Shown: positions 1 to 6,223 of the stretch, in pieces
How the letters are laid out: each line of letters begins with the position of its first letter
Numbering within the stretch: position 1 is the first letter of the stretch
Assembly (NCBI GenBank): GCA_947175225.1
Contig: CAMWLX010000215.1
Location: 1 to 6,290 of the forward strand
Direction of reading: 5' to 3'
From: an uncultured Porphyromonadaceae bacterium
Lineage (GTDB): Bacteria; Bacteroidota; Bacteroidia; Bacteroidales; Muribaculaceae
DNA: 6,290 bases
The notes under the pieces: model-generated
What the model was told of the DNA's origin: nothing
The model's input: only the letters and a program-made list of their open reading frames with translations
Database searches by the model: none
Position numbers and translations under genes: made by a program

Positions 1-24
1 GAACAGAGAGTATATGATATTTTA

Positions 25-56
25 TTTGTCATTCAATAATGATAGGCATAATATTT
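25..56 (+). promoter_or_regulatory. Possible weak Bacteroidetes-type promoter for the operon
   Basis: TTTG at 25-28 fits the Bacteroides -33 element. Twenty bases downstream, TAATATTT at 49-56 matches the -7 consensus TAnnTTTG at four of its six fixed positions. This would place the transcript start near 63, about 20 bases before the first start codon at 83. The spacing is right but the -7 box is imperfect and the surrounding DNA is A/T-rich, so a chance match is possible. Upstream sequence is cut off by the window edge, so another promoter further up cannot be excluded. Confidence 0.3.
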
Positions 57-82
57 AGAAATAACACAAAATTATAATACAT

Positions 83-574
83 ATGAATACATTTATTTTG
101 AATCCAAACGACACTATCGCAATGAGCGATAGCATTATTGTGAAAATGATGAATATGTCTGGTACTTGCCAAACCTGTATCAATGAGACGGCAACCAACT
201 GGGCTGATGTGGAGATCGCCAAACAGATTTCATGTACAATCATTACGATTACCATTATCTTTGTAGTTGGATATATCTTTATAAGAATTATTGCCACTAT
301 TTCTGCATGCTGTTCAGAACATAGAAAGAGAATATGGGAAGAGGAAGACCGCAATTACAAACATGAAACGGAGTTGCTCGACAAATTACTAAACTTCAAA
401 GAGAAACAAGGAACACCATACATGGTAGACGAAGATGGTAAACGGATTGACAAAGACAAAAATCGGCTAAAAGTGAATGAACAAGCGATAAATGACTATA
501 TTTCATTTTTAGAGAATCAATTAAAGATACAATATCCGAAACAAAATGAAACAGAGAACAAGGTTAATTCTTAG
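83..574 (+). CDS. Small single-pass membrane protein with charged cytoplasmic tail, unknown function
   Basis: This is a 163-aa protein that I do not recognise as a named family. Residues 1-48 are polar and have no signal peptide. Residues 51-74 are strongly hydrophobic (rich in I, V, T and F) and form one transmembrane helix. It is followed by a basic patch (HRKR, 80-83), so the positive-inside rule puts the N-terminus outside and the C-terminus in the cytoplasm. Residues 84-155 are highly charged (E/K/D/R-rich) with heptad-like leucines (ELLDKLLNFKEK, 97-108; ISFLENQLKI, 140-149), suggesting a helical or coiled-coil tail. The ATG at 83 has no Shine-Dalgarno sequence, as is usual in Bacteroidetes; the later ATG at 122 would also retain the helix. 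The gene overlaps the next by 29 nt, implying coupled expression. It could be an accessory subunit or anchor for the polytopic protein encoded next, but that rests on context alone. Confidence 0.75.
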   Translation: MNTFILNPNDTIAMSDSIIVKMMNMSGTCQTCINETATNWADVEIAKQISCTIITITIIFVVGYIFIRIIATISACCSEHRKRIWEEEDRNYKHETELLDKLLNFKEKQGTPYMVDEDGKRIDKDKNRLKVNEQAINDYISFLENQLKIQYPKQNETENKVNS

Positions 575-3167
575 TTGCTTTATCATAAACTGCCTTCTGC
601 TCACCTCCTGCAAACAGACAATTCTCATTCAGGAGGCAGTTCTCATAGACGAAGCTGCCACAAAAGGTGATTTGTGGGGATTTATCACTTCTACATTTTT
701 AGATCGGACTTTTGGGCTTTGGTTAGCTTTTGATTTGTTTTTAACCATTGCTCTCTGGCAAAAAGGACATCATCTATTGGAGTGGTTCAAGTGCAGGTAT
801 ATGTCGGAAAAGATAGTTATCATCATTACAGCACTGGCTTTTATATTTGTTGGAGGCTGTATTCCACAGACTACCCAACAATATGGCTTTTGGTTTGCTC
901 TACCGGTAGCTTTGGCTATTAGCTCTACTATTGCTATCATAAGCACCGCTGCCAAACGCATATATCTCCGTAATAAAATACAGAAAGAAGATGCAATCAT
1001 ACCTGAGACTTTCCGACGCCAACGCAACCTTATACTTTTGGCCAAAACAATGGTGTGGATATGGGCTTGCGGATGGGTAATATATTTTGTAGCTATCGGC
1101 ATAGCCCATCAGCCACATGTCGGTGCAGAAGTTTTGCTACGCTCTGCCATCGCATCCCTGAATCTGTTCCTTATGAATATTGATAGTAATATTTTGGATG
1201 CCATACAGGGGCACGACGTATTGAAAGGCATGATAGCATGTACCAGTTTTGCAGCAATCCTTTGTACGGCACTACTAATTATGACTCTTGTTCTGTCACG
1301 TTTGATGGCCTATCTGCACATCCGACATATCAGAATAGACAATAAACAAAACCATTTGTATGTATTCTTCGGTCTGAACGATGCCTCCAAACTATTGGCG
1401 GATGATATCTATAAAAAAGATGATTCATCCATCATTGTGTTTATAGAAAACAGTCTGACAGGAGAGGACGAACAAGATGAAGATAAGACAGACGGGTGGA
1501 AGAATATCCTCTGTATGCTGACCCACAGACGCAAGACATTCATAGATGCCCATGAAGACGAGCGGCATGCTCTTGCAATAGCCAGTTGTGGCGTGTGCAG
1601 TCTTGAGTTGGATGAGAGATCCTCACAAAGTACAGTCAATGTCTGGGACTGCGTAGGGCTGAATAGTGTTAAAAAGATGCTGATAAATCTTTCGAAAGTA
1701 GAAAATGCACAATTGCATCTATTTTTCCTTTCCGAAGATAGGGATAGCAATGTAAGGGCCACATCTAAAATTGTCAAGGATGCAACCATAAATGAGGTGA
1801 AATATCCGACAACAATCTACTGCCATGCCCGACGTGATGGGGTAAACCGGATTATTGAAGATATGGGGTTGGAAAAGAAAATAGAAGTAAGGCTTTTAGA
1901 TTCATCCTATTTGGCTGTAGAACATCTAAAAAGGAATGTAGAGAATCATCCGGTAAGTTTCGTAGATATAGCTACAATGAGCGAGGAAAACCCCGGTACG
2001 GTTACATCTCCTTTTACCGGTCTAGTAGTAGGTTTTGGCGAGACAGGGCAAGAAGCCGTACAATTCTTATACGAATTCGGAGCCTTTGTTGATAGCAAGT
2101 CTTCCGCCACGTTTTCTTTCCGCAGTCCGTTTTTCTGTCACGTTGTGGATAACTGTATAGAGAATTTGGAAGGGCAGTTTATATCTTCCAAGCCTAGCGT
2201 CTCATGTAAAAAGTCAAAAGACAATACCACCGCTTCCATAAACTTCTATAAATGCGATTATCGTTCCATGGAGTTCTACGACAAAGTACTTGCCCCTATA
2301 GCAAAGAAACTGAACTATGTCGTTGTTGCCATAGGCGATGATGAGCTCAACATGACAGTAGCAGTAGAAATACTGCGCTATGTCAGATTGCACCGCGCTA
2401 ACCTTGACAAATTCTGCATATACGTGCGAGCTTACGAGAAAGGTACTTTCAAGCATCTTAAAGATATTGCAGAATACTACAATGACCGCCTTGACGTAAA
2501 GGCAAGTGCAGACCGGAAGATAAGGCTGTTTGGTCAGAATCAGGAGATTTACACCTATGAACTTGTGGTAAAAGATCAATACGAAGAGAACGGACGTGAG
2601 TATTATGAAGCATATCGCAGTCTACAAATAGATCCGAACAATGATGAGGGCGATTGGGAGAAGAGGCGTAATGATACACTCCTTTCAAACAAAGGGACAA
2701 AGTGGGAACGAATGAGTAAACTACGCCGTAAGGAAAGTCAGGATCGTTCGAACGCGTTGCATGCCAACACCAAACTAAAGGTGCTGGAAAGAGCTTTAGG
2801 CAGTGAGGACGATCTAAGAGAACTGACAAGCAGAATATTGTCAGTCACTTCTAACGGACAGTGCCGTAGTGAGAGAAACGGACAACAACAAAAGATACGT
2901 TACACACAACTGACACACAAAGAGAATAGGTTAATGCTCAACATGGCCATGCTGGAACATTTGCGTTGGAATGCGGCCCATGAGATGATGGGATATAAAA
3001 CCAATGAAAGTGAACATAAGTGCAATGAATTGACAAGGCAACATAATTGTCTGAAGCCATGGGAAGATTTGGATAATGAATCTAACACCGCAGGATATCC
3101 TGTCGATTTCAAACTATTTGACTTCGGTGTAGTGGAAACAACTTTGAAACAGACTTACTTCAAATGA
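546..3167 (+). CDS. Channel-like membrane protein: six TM segments, two TrkA-N/RCK-like domains, C-terminal RyR-like domain
   Basis: This 873-aa inner-membrane protein has hydrophobic segments near residues 6-22, 57-71, 88-105, 113-134, 160-186 and 228-252. Basic loops (72-88, 137-160, 252-264) lie where a six-helix, both-ends-inside topology predicts cytoplasm. The extracytoplasmic loop between helices 5 and 6 (188-227) holds an amphipathic stretch that could be a pore helix, but the potassium filter TVGYG is absent. Two cytoplasmic Rossmann-like regions follow. One is degenerate (269-460; GLNDASKLLADDI at 276-288). The other has clear TrkA-N features (491-630): GFGETG at 496-501, an acidic residue ending beta-2 (D535), and IGDDELN at 596-602. 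Residues 790-845 form a divergent RyR-like domain: EHLRW at 804-808, then GY, then HNCLKPWEDL. The start at 546 is supported by the basic-then-hydrophobic N-terminus, which also ends in a lipobox-like LTSC (19-22). In known RCK channels these domains bind nucleotides or ions and gate the pore; ion conduction here is inferred from architecture only. Confidence 0.8.
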   Translation: MKQRTRLILSCFIINCLLLTSCKQTILIQEAVLIDEAATKGDLWGFITSTFLDRTFGLWLAFDLFLTIALWQKGHHLLEWFKCRYMSEKIVIIITALAFIFVGGCIPQTTQQYGFWFALPVALAISSTIAIISTAAKRIYLRNKIQKEDAIIPETFRRQRNLILLAKTMVWIWACGWVIYFVAIGIAHQPHVGAEVLLRSAIASLNLFLMNIDSNILDAIQGHDVLKGMIACTSFAAILCTALLIMTLVLSRLMAYLHIRHIRIDNKQNHLYVFFGLNDASKLLADDIYKKDDSSIIVFIENSLTGEDEQDEDKTDGWKNILCMLTHRRKTFIDAHEDERHALAIASCGVCSLELDERSSQSTVNVWDCVGLNSVKKMLINLSKVENAQLHLFFLSEDRDSNVRATSKIVKDATINEVKYPTTIYCHARRDGVNRIIEDMGLEKKIEVRLLDSSYLAVEHLKRNVENHPVSFVDIATMSEENPGTVTSPFTGLVVGFGETGQEAVQFLYEFGAFVDSKSSATFSFRSPFFCHVVDNCIENLEGQFISSKPSVSCKKSKDNTTASINFYKCDYRSMEFYDKVLAPIAKKLNYVVVAIGDDELNMTVAVEILRYVRLHRANLDKFCIYVRAYEKGTFKHLKDIAEYYNDRLDVKASADRKIRLFGQNQEIYTYELVVKDQYEENGREYYEAYRSLQIDPNNDEGDWEKRRNDTLLSNKGTKWERMSKLRRKESQDRSNALHANTKLKVLERALGSEDDLRELTSRILSVTSNGQCRSERNGQQQKIRYTQLTHKENRLMLNMAMLEHLRWNAAHEMMGYKTNESEHKCNELTRQHNCLKPWEDLDNESNTAGYPVDFKLFDFGVVETTLKQTYFK

Positions 3168-3718
3168 CTGACCAAGAGATCATACAAGGGCTGATTACTC
3201 GGAACAATCGGGTGACGGAGGAGTTTTTCTTTGTCAAATGCCGACCGTTGTTCCGTAGCATCATTCAGAAAATCTTTGACTATGAGGTGGACTATAACGA
3301 GTTTGTAAACGAGTTATATGTCTATCTCATGGAAGACGATGCAGCTAAACTACGCGGATTCGGGTTTCGTTGTACAATATATCAATGGCTGAAAGTTTTA
3401 GCTATTCGGTTTTTCATCAGGAAAAGAGGTAAATTGATAGAAGGTTCCTCGCATGAGCATCCTTATGATAAACAGACTATAGTTGCGACAGAAGGAACAG
3501 AGTTCTCGGCAACTGATGACTTGCAACGGTTGTTTGCTCAGATGCCCAACAAGAGATATGTCTATGTAATAAAATGCCTCATCATAGACGATTGGGAGCC
3601 GGAGCAATTAGCAAGAGAGATGAATATCACAATGGCAAACTTATATAATATCAAACGACGCGCAATGGCTCAACTGACCCGGGTCGCCCTTAAAGACATT
3701 AAAGAATATGGCAAATGA
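3164..3718 (+). CDS. Sigma-70 family RNA polymerase sigma factor (ECF-like)
   Basis: This 184-aa protein has the two-domain layout of a minimal alternative sigma factor. Residues about 19-90 fit sigma region 2: DYNEFVNELYVYL (43-55), then WLKVLAIRFFIRKR (75-88), the conserved tryptophan followed by a basic segment that would contact the -10 element and core polymerase. Residues about 117-175 fit region 4, with a helix-turn-helix around EQLAREMNIT (147-156) and the basic recognition helix YNIKRRAMAQL (161-171). It would direct RNA polymerase to a specific promoter set that cannot be identified from this window. The gene starts inside the stop of the channel-like gene (ATGA, 4-nt overlap) and overlaps the next gene by 11 nt. 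A sigma factor followed directly by a protein with an anti-sigma-like N-terminus is the usual sigma/regulator pair arrangement. The domain call is confident; its targets and any autoregulation are unknown. Confidence 0.85.
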   Translation: MTDQEIIQGLITRNNRVTEEFFFVKCRPLFRSIIQKIFDYEVDYNEFVNELYVYLMEDDAAKLRGFGFRCTIYQWLKVLAIRFFIRKRGKLIEGSSHEHPYDKQTIVATEGTEFSATDDLQRLFAQMPNKRYVYVIKCLIIDDWEPEQLAREMNITMANLYNIKRRAMAQLTRVALKDIKEYGK

Positions 3719-4655
3719 TAAGTATATATCCGACGAGTTGTTAGCGGCCTACCTTGACGGCAATACCAACGAAACTGAAACTTTAGAAGTTTTGAATGCG
3801 CTACAGGATGATGCGGAACTACACGAAACACTTGAAGTAGCATTAAGTATCGATGAAACAGAAAGTCGAGATTATGATGTTCTTCCAATGATGCAGTTGG
3901 CTGCAGAATGTGGTAATAATATCTGTAGTGTTTTGTGTGAGGCATACATCCTGCACCGTCGTGGGATTCCTTTTGAAGAGCGGGATTTGCTTGAAACAGC
4001 GCAAAGCAATCGTTGGCTAACTCCAAAAGGTTCCCCACTGCATTCTATCGGCCAGTTATTAACACACTACGATTTGATGGTAACACGTAAATATGATGCC
4101 TCTATTGAGGACATACGCAAGGCTTTGTCGCTTGATAACGATGTACTTGTTGTAGTGGACAGTGACAAACTTTATGAAGGCCGAGAAGATATGGAAGATG
4201 CTCCCAATCATGCCGTAGTCGTAACAGCTATCGAAGAAGACACTATAACAATATTCGACCCACAAGAGAAAACTCATTGTACTATATTCTATCCTCTATT
4301 CAAAGCTGCATGGAAGGAGTCGCAGAACTATATGGTTCGTGTCCTCCTATCTGTTGAAGACTATGAGCCACAACCTATCAACCTCGATGACATCGTGCTT
4401 ACCGATGAATTGCAGGAACTGCGAGAAGCTATTGCAGAAAACGCCCACGAAGTCTGGGCTGCAACCAGAATCAAGGAAGGCTGGACATACGGTACAGAGC
4501 GAAATGATGCTCAAAAGAAGCATCCGGACCTTATTCCCTACTCCGCCCTGTCTGACAATGAAAAGGAGTATGACCGCCTAATGGCACTTGATACCATTAA
4601 ATTGGTGAAAAAATTAGGATTTAATATTATAAAAAAGAAAAACTATGAGATATGA
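3708..4655 (+). CDS. Anti-sigma-like N-terminus, C39-like cysteine peptidase domain and C-terminal RyR domain
   Basis: This 315-aa cytoplasmic protein has no membrane segment. Residues 7-50 (SDELLAAYLDGNTNETETLE, then an acidic helical stretch) resemble the opening of Bacteroidetes anti-sigma proteins but lack zinc-binding His/Cys residues. Residues 60-212 resemble a C39/papain-like peptidase with its catalytic set apparently intact: Q63 five residues before the nucleophile C68 (QLAAECGNNIC), H168 (APNHAVVV) and D184 (TIFDPQ). C39 domains in bacteriocin transporters cleave after GG leaders; the substrate here is unknown. Residues 221-306 are a canonical RyR domain: PQPI leader, HEVWAATRI (247-255), GWTYG (258-262), HPDLIPY (272-278), EKEYD (285-289) and KLGFNI (302-307). 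Placement right after the sigma gene suggests a regulator that senses something through RyR and uses proteolysis or binding to free or restrain the sigma factor; this is inference. It overlaps the TIR gene by 11 nt. Confidence 0.8.
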   Translation: MANDKYISDELLAAYLDGNTNETETLEVLNALQDDAELHETLEVALSIDETESRDYDVLPMMQLAAECGNNICSVLCEAYILHRRGIPFEERDLLETAQSNRWLTPKGSPLHSIGQLLTHYDLMVTRKYDASIEDIRKALSLDNDVLVVVDSDKLYEGREDMEDAPNHAVVVTAIEEDTITIFDPQEKTHCTIFYPLFKAAWKESQNYMVRVLLSVEDYEPQPINLDDIVLTDELQELREAIAENAHEVWAATRIKEGWTYGTERNDAQKKHPDLIPYSALSDNEKEYDRLMALDTIKLVKKLGFNIIKKKNYEI

Positions 4656-5688
4656 TATTTTTATAAGTTATCGTCGTAATGGTGGTAGCGATATAGCATG
4701 TAAGTTAAAAAATAGCTTGTCCCAAAATGGCTACAAAGTATTTCTTGACATAAATGCTTTGGGGTGTGGCAATGTTGATACCCAATTGATAGATAAAATC
4801 AACGAATGTAAAGACTTTATTCTAATTGTAGACGAACATACTTTTGACCGCTGTCTTGATCCAAACTTTGACCAAAATAAAGATATGCTACGAATTGAAC
4901 TTGCACATGCATTAAGGATGACTAAAAATGTCGTTCCTATATTTTTATCTGACGAGTGCCGTTTTCCCCATAATTTACCTATTGATATTGCTGATGTTGC
5001 TAGAAGAAATGCTTTATATTTGAACAATAATAACTTTAATGAAGCTTACGAAAATCTTAAAAATAGATTTCTGCATAAACGGAGAGCATGGCCCCGATCT
5101 ATATTTATATACTTAGTTCCTTTAATCATATTATTAATATGTAAATTATTTCCGATAGGATCACCACCTATGAAGAAAACAAATACTGTTGATTTAGGAC
5201 TACCAAGTGGTACAATATGGTACACTCGTAATATTGGAGCTGAATACGAATATGATGATGGGGCACTATATGCATGGGGGAACACTATGCCAGGATGGCG
5301 GTCACAATCATTTGAAACTCGCGAAAACATTATTGGGACATCTTATGATACCGCATTAATGATATTAGGAGATCATTATAGACTACCATCTGAAAAACAA
5401 ATAACTGAATTAATAGAAAAATGTAATTGGGATTGGAAAAACGAGAATGGGCATGTTGGTTATCTTATAACTGGTCCCAATGGGAAATCTATGTTCCTAC
5501 CTGCAGCTGGTTGTATGAAACGTAATGGCCTCATCTATTGTAAGCAATTTGGTTATTATTGGATCGGTGAAGGTCATCCAAAAGACTCATCACAAGCTAA
5601 AGAGTTGATTATAGGAGCCAATGAGAGAAACATTGAATTTGGTAGCAAGAACCTCGGACGATCTGTTAGGGCAATTTATATAGAATAA
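4645..5688 (+). CDS. TIR domain - transmembrane helix - FISUMP (Fib_succ_major) domain protein
   Basis: This 347-aa protein has three parts. Residues 1-143 are a bacterial TIR domain: YDIFISYRRNGG (3-14, beta-A and BB-loop start), GYKVFLDINAL (29-39), CKDFILIVDEHTFDRC (55-70), and LRIELAHAL (82-90), whose E85 occupies the position of the catalytic glutamate in NAD-cleaving TIRs; then NVVPIFL (95-101). Basic residues (HKRRAWPR, 144-151) precede one helix at 153-171, so the TIR is cytoplasmic and the C-terminus extracytoplasmic. Residues 182-347 match the FISUMP domain: VDLGLPSGTIW (182-192), ALYAWGNT (207-214), YRLPSEKQITELI (245-257), GPNGKSMFLPAAG (277-289), GYYW (303-306) and GRSVRAI (338-344). 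TIR domains hydrolyse NAD or make ADP-ribose-type signals, or act as adaptors; which applies here is unknown. FISUMP domains are typically exported. Sampled stretches of this gene have about 18-35% GC, lower than the RyR regions either side (about 47-53%), suggesting separate acquisition. Confidence 0.88.
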   Translation: MRYDIFISYRRNGGSDIACKLKNSLSQNGYKVFLDINALGCGNVDTQLIDKINECKDFILIVDEHTFDRCLDPNFDQNKDMLRIELAHALRMTKNVVPIFLSDECRFPHNLPIDIADVARRNALYLNNNNFNEAYENLKNRFLHKRRAWPRSIFIYLVPLIILLICKLFPIGSPPMKKTNTVDLGLPSGTIWYTRNIGAEYEYDDGALYAWGNTMPGWRSQSFETRENIIGTSYDTALMILGDHYRLPSEKQITELIEKCNWDWKNENGHVGYLITGPNGKSMFLPAAGCMKRNGLIYCKQFGYYWIGEGHPKDSSQAKELIIGANERNIEFGSKNLGRSVRAIYIE

Positions 5689-5857
5689 TAGAAAGCAATA
5701 TCTTCTTATACACCCATGAACTGCTAATGATTATGCGAAACGATTTCTTGGAAGAGATTACGGGAAAACATATCAAAAATAAAACATTTGAAGATGATAG
5801 ACTTTAAAACAATGAAGACTCTCTATCATTGTTATCAATCTTTAAGGACATAAATTC
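5689..5857 (+). other. 169-nt gap between TIR gene and free-standing RyR gene, with a small ORF and an inverted repeat
   Basis: There is no convincing intrinsic terminator here, so read-through from the operon into the last RyR gene is likely. The stretch contains a 26-codon open frame at 5727-5807 (peptide begins MIMRNDFLEEITGK) and an overlapping 19-codon frame at 5794-5853. Both are too short to assign and may be chance or remnants of a longer gene. An 8-bp inverted repeat, ATGATAGA (5794-5801) and TCTATCAT (5822-5829), encloses a 20-nt loop without a T-run, so it is not a terminator; it could be an operator or mRNA hairpin. AACATTTG (5783-5790) misses the -7 consensus by one base but has no -33 partner at the right distance. 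Confidence 0.4.
5844..5848 (+). promoter_or_regulatory. Shine-Dalgarno sequence of the free-standing RyR gene
   Basis: AAGGA lies nine bases upstream of the ATG at 5858. It is the clearest Shine-Dalgarno sequence in the window, while the preceding genes start by overlap and coupling. It supports the 5858 start and suggests that this gene is translated independently of the operon. Confidence 0.6.
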
Positions 5858-6148
5858 ATGAAAACAGAGAAGTACACACCGCAGCCCATTGACACGACAG
5901 ATGTCAAACTGCCCGAAGAGCTGGAACAACTGGTGGAACAGATGTCGAAAAACGTACATGAGGTATGGGCAGAGACACGCATTGCACAAGGATGGACGTA
6001 TGGTGAGCAACGCAATGATGAACTCAAAACTCATCCCTGTTTGGTTCCATACGAGGAACTGCCGGAGGAGGAGAAAGAGTACGACCACAATACATCCATC
6101 GGAACCTTGAAGTTAATCCTAAAACTCGGATTCAATATCAGTAAATGA
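5858..6148 (+). CDS. Free-standing RyR domain protein
   Basis: This 96-aa soluble protein is almost entirely one RyR domain, the repeated cytoplasmic module first described in ryanodine receptors and widespread as short proteins in Bacteroides and phages. Visible landmarks are YTPQPID (6-12), HEVWAETRIAQGWTYG (34-49), RNDE (52-55), HPCLVPYEEL (59-68), EKEYD (72-76) and KLGFNI (89-94). It aligns without gaps to the C-terminal 90 or so residues of the protein encoded at 3708-4655, with about 50 identical positions by eye, so the two share a recent common origin. The DNA has about 47-53% GC in sampled lines, well above the TIR gene before it. It has its own AAGGA ribosome site and is followed by a strong terminator. 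No catalytic residues are evident; it is probably a ligand- or protein-binding module, possibly a sink or competitor for whatever the fused RyR domain binds (inference). Confidence 0.9.
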   Translation: MKTEKYTPQPIDTTDVKLPEELEQLVEQMSKNVHEVWAETRIAQGWTYGEQRNDELKTHPCLVPYEELPEEEKEYDHNTSIGTLKLILKLGFNISK

Positions 6149-6188
6149 ATGTGCTGAAATCAATACATTTGTAACATCCCGGAAATTC

Positions 6189-6223
6189 GCCCTCAAGTCT
6201 GCAAAGATTTGAGGGCTTTTTTT
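6189..6223 (+). terminator. Strong intrinsic (Rho-independent) terminator
   Basis: GCCCTCAAGTCT (6189-6200) pairs with AGATTTGAGGGC (6205-6216), giving twelve base pairs including one G-U wobble. They close a GCAA (GNRA-type) tetraloop, and seven T residues (6217-6223) follow immediately. It lies 40 nt after the stop codon of the last RyR gene and marks the end of the transcription unit. The other strand has no T-run after the hairpin, so it works only for + strand transcripts. Confidence 0.93.

Noticed and set aside
1409..1789. Long open frame on the minus strand inside the channel-like gene, and similar minus-strand frames at 55-354, 770-1118, 2214-2829, 2900-3112, 3398-3607, 3670-4038, 4059-4277, 4731-5027, 5046-5330 and 5804-6088.
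   Set aside because: Each lies opposite a convincing + strand gene, shows no recognisable domain and reads as low-complexity shadow translation.
4339..4581. Alternative + strand frames of 80 codons (4339-4581) and 73 codons (5889-6110).
   Set aside because: Both are out-of-frame readings of RyR coding sequence whose real frame has clear homology between the two copies.
5188..5685. FISUMP domain as a possible diversity-generating retroelement target.
   Set aside because: No reverse transcriptase gene or template repeat is visible in the window, and I saw no adenine-rich repeat copy.
6164..6171. TACATTTG, a perfect match to the Bacteroides -7 element TAnnTTTG.
   Set aside because: There is no TTTG about 20 bases upstream, and any transcript would run straight into the terminator at 6189-6223. 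It is probably chance in A/T-rich DNA.
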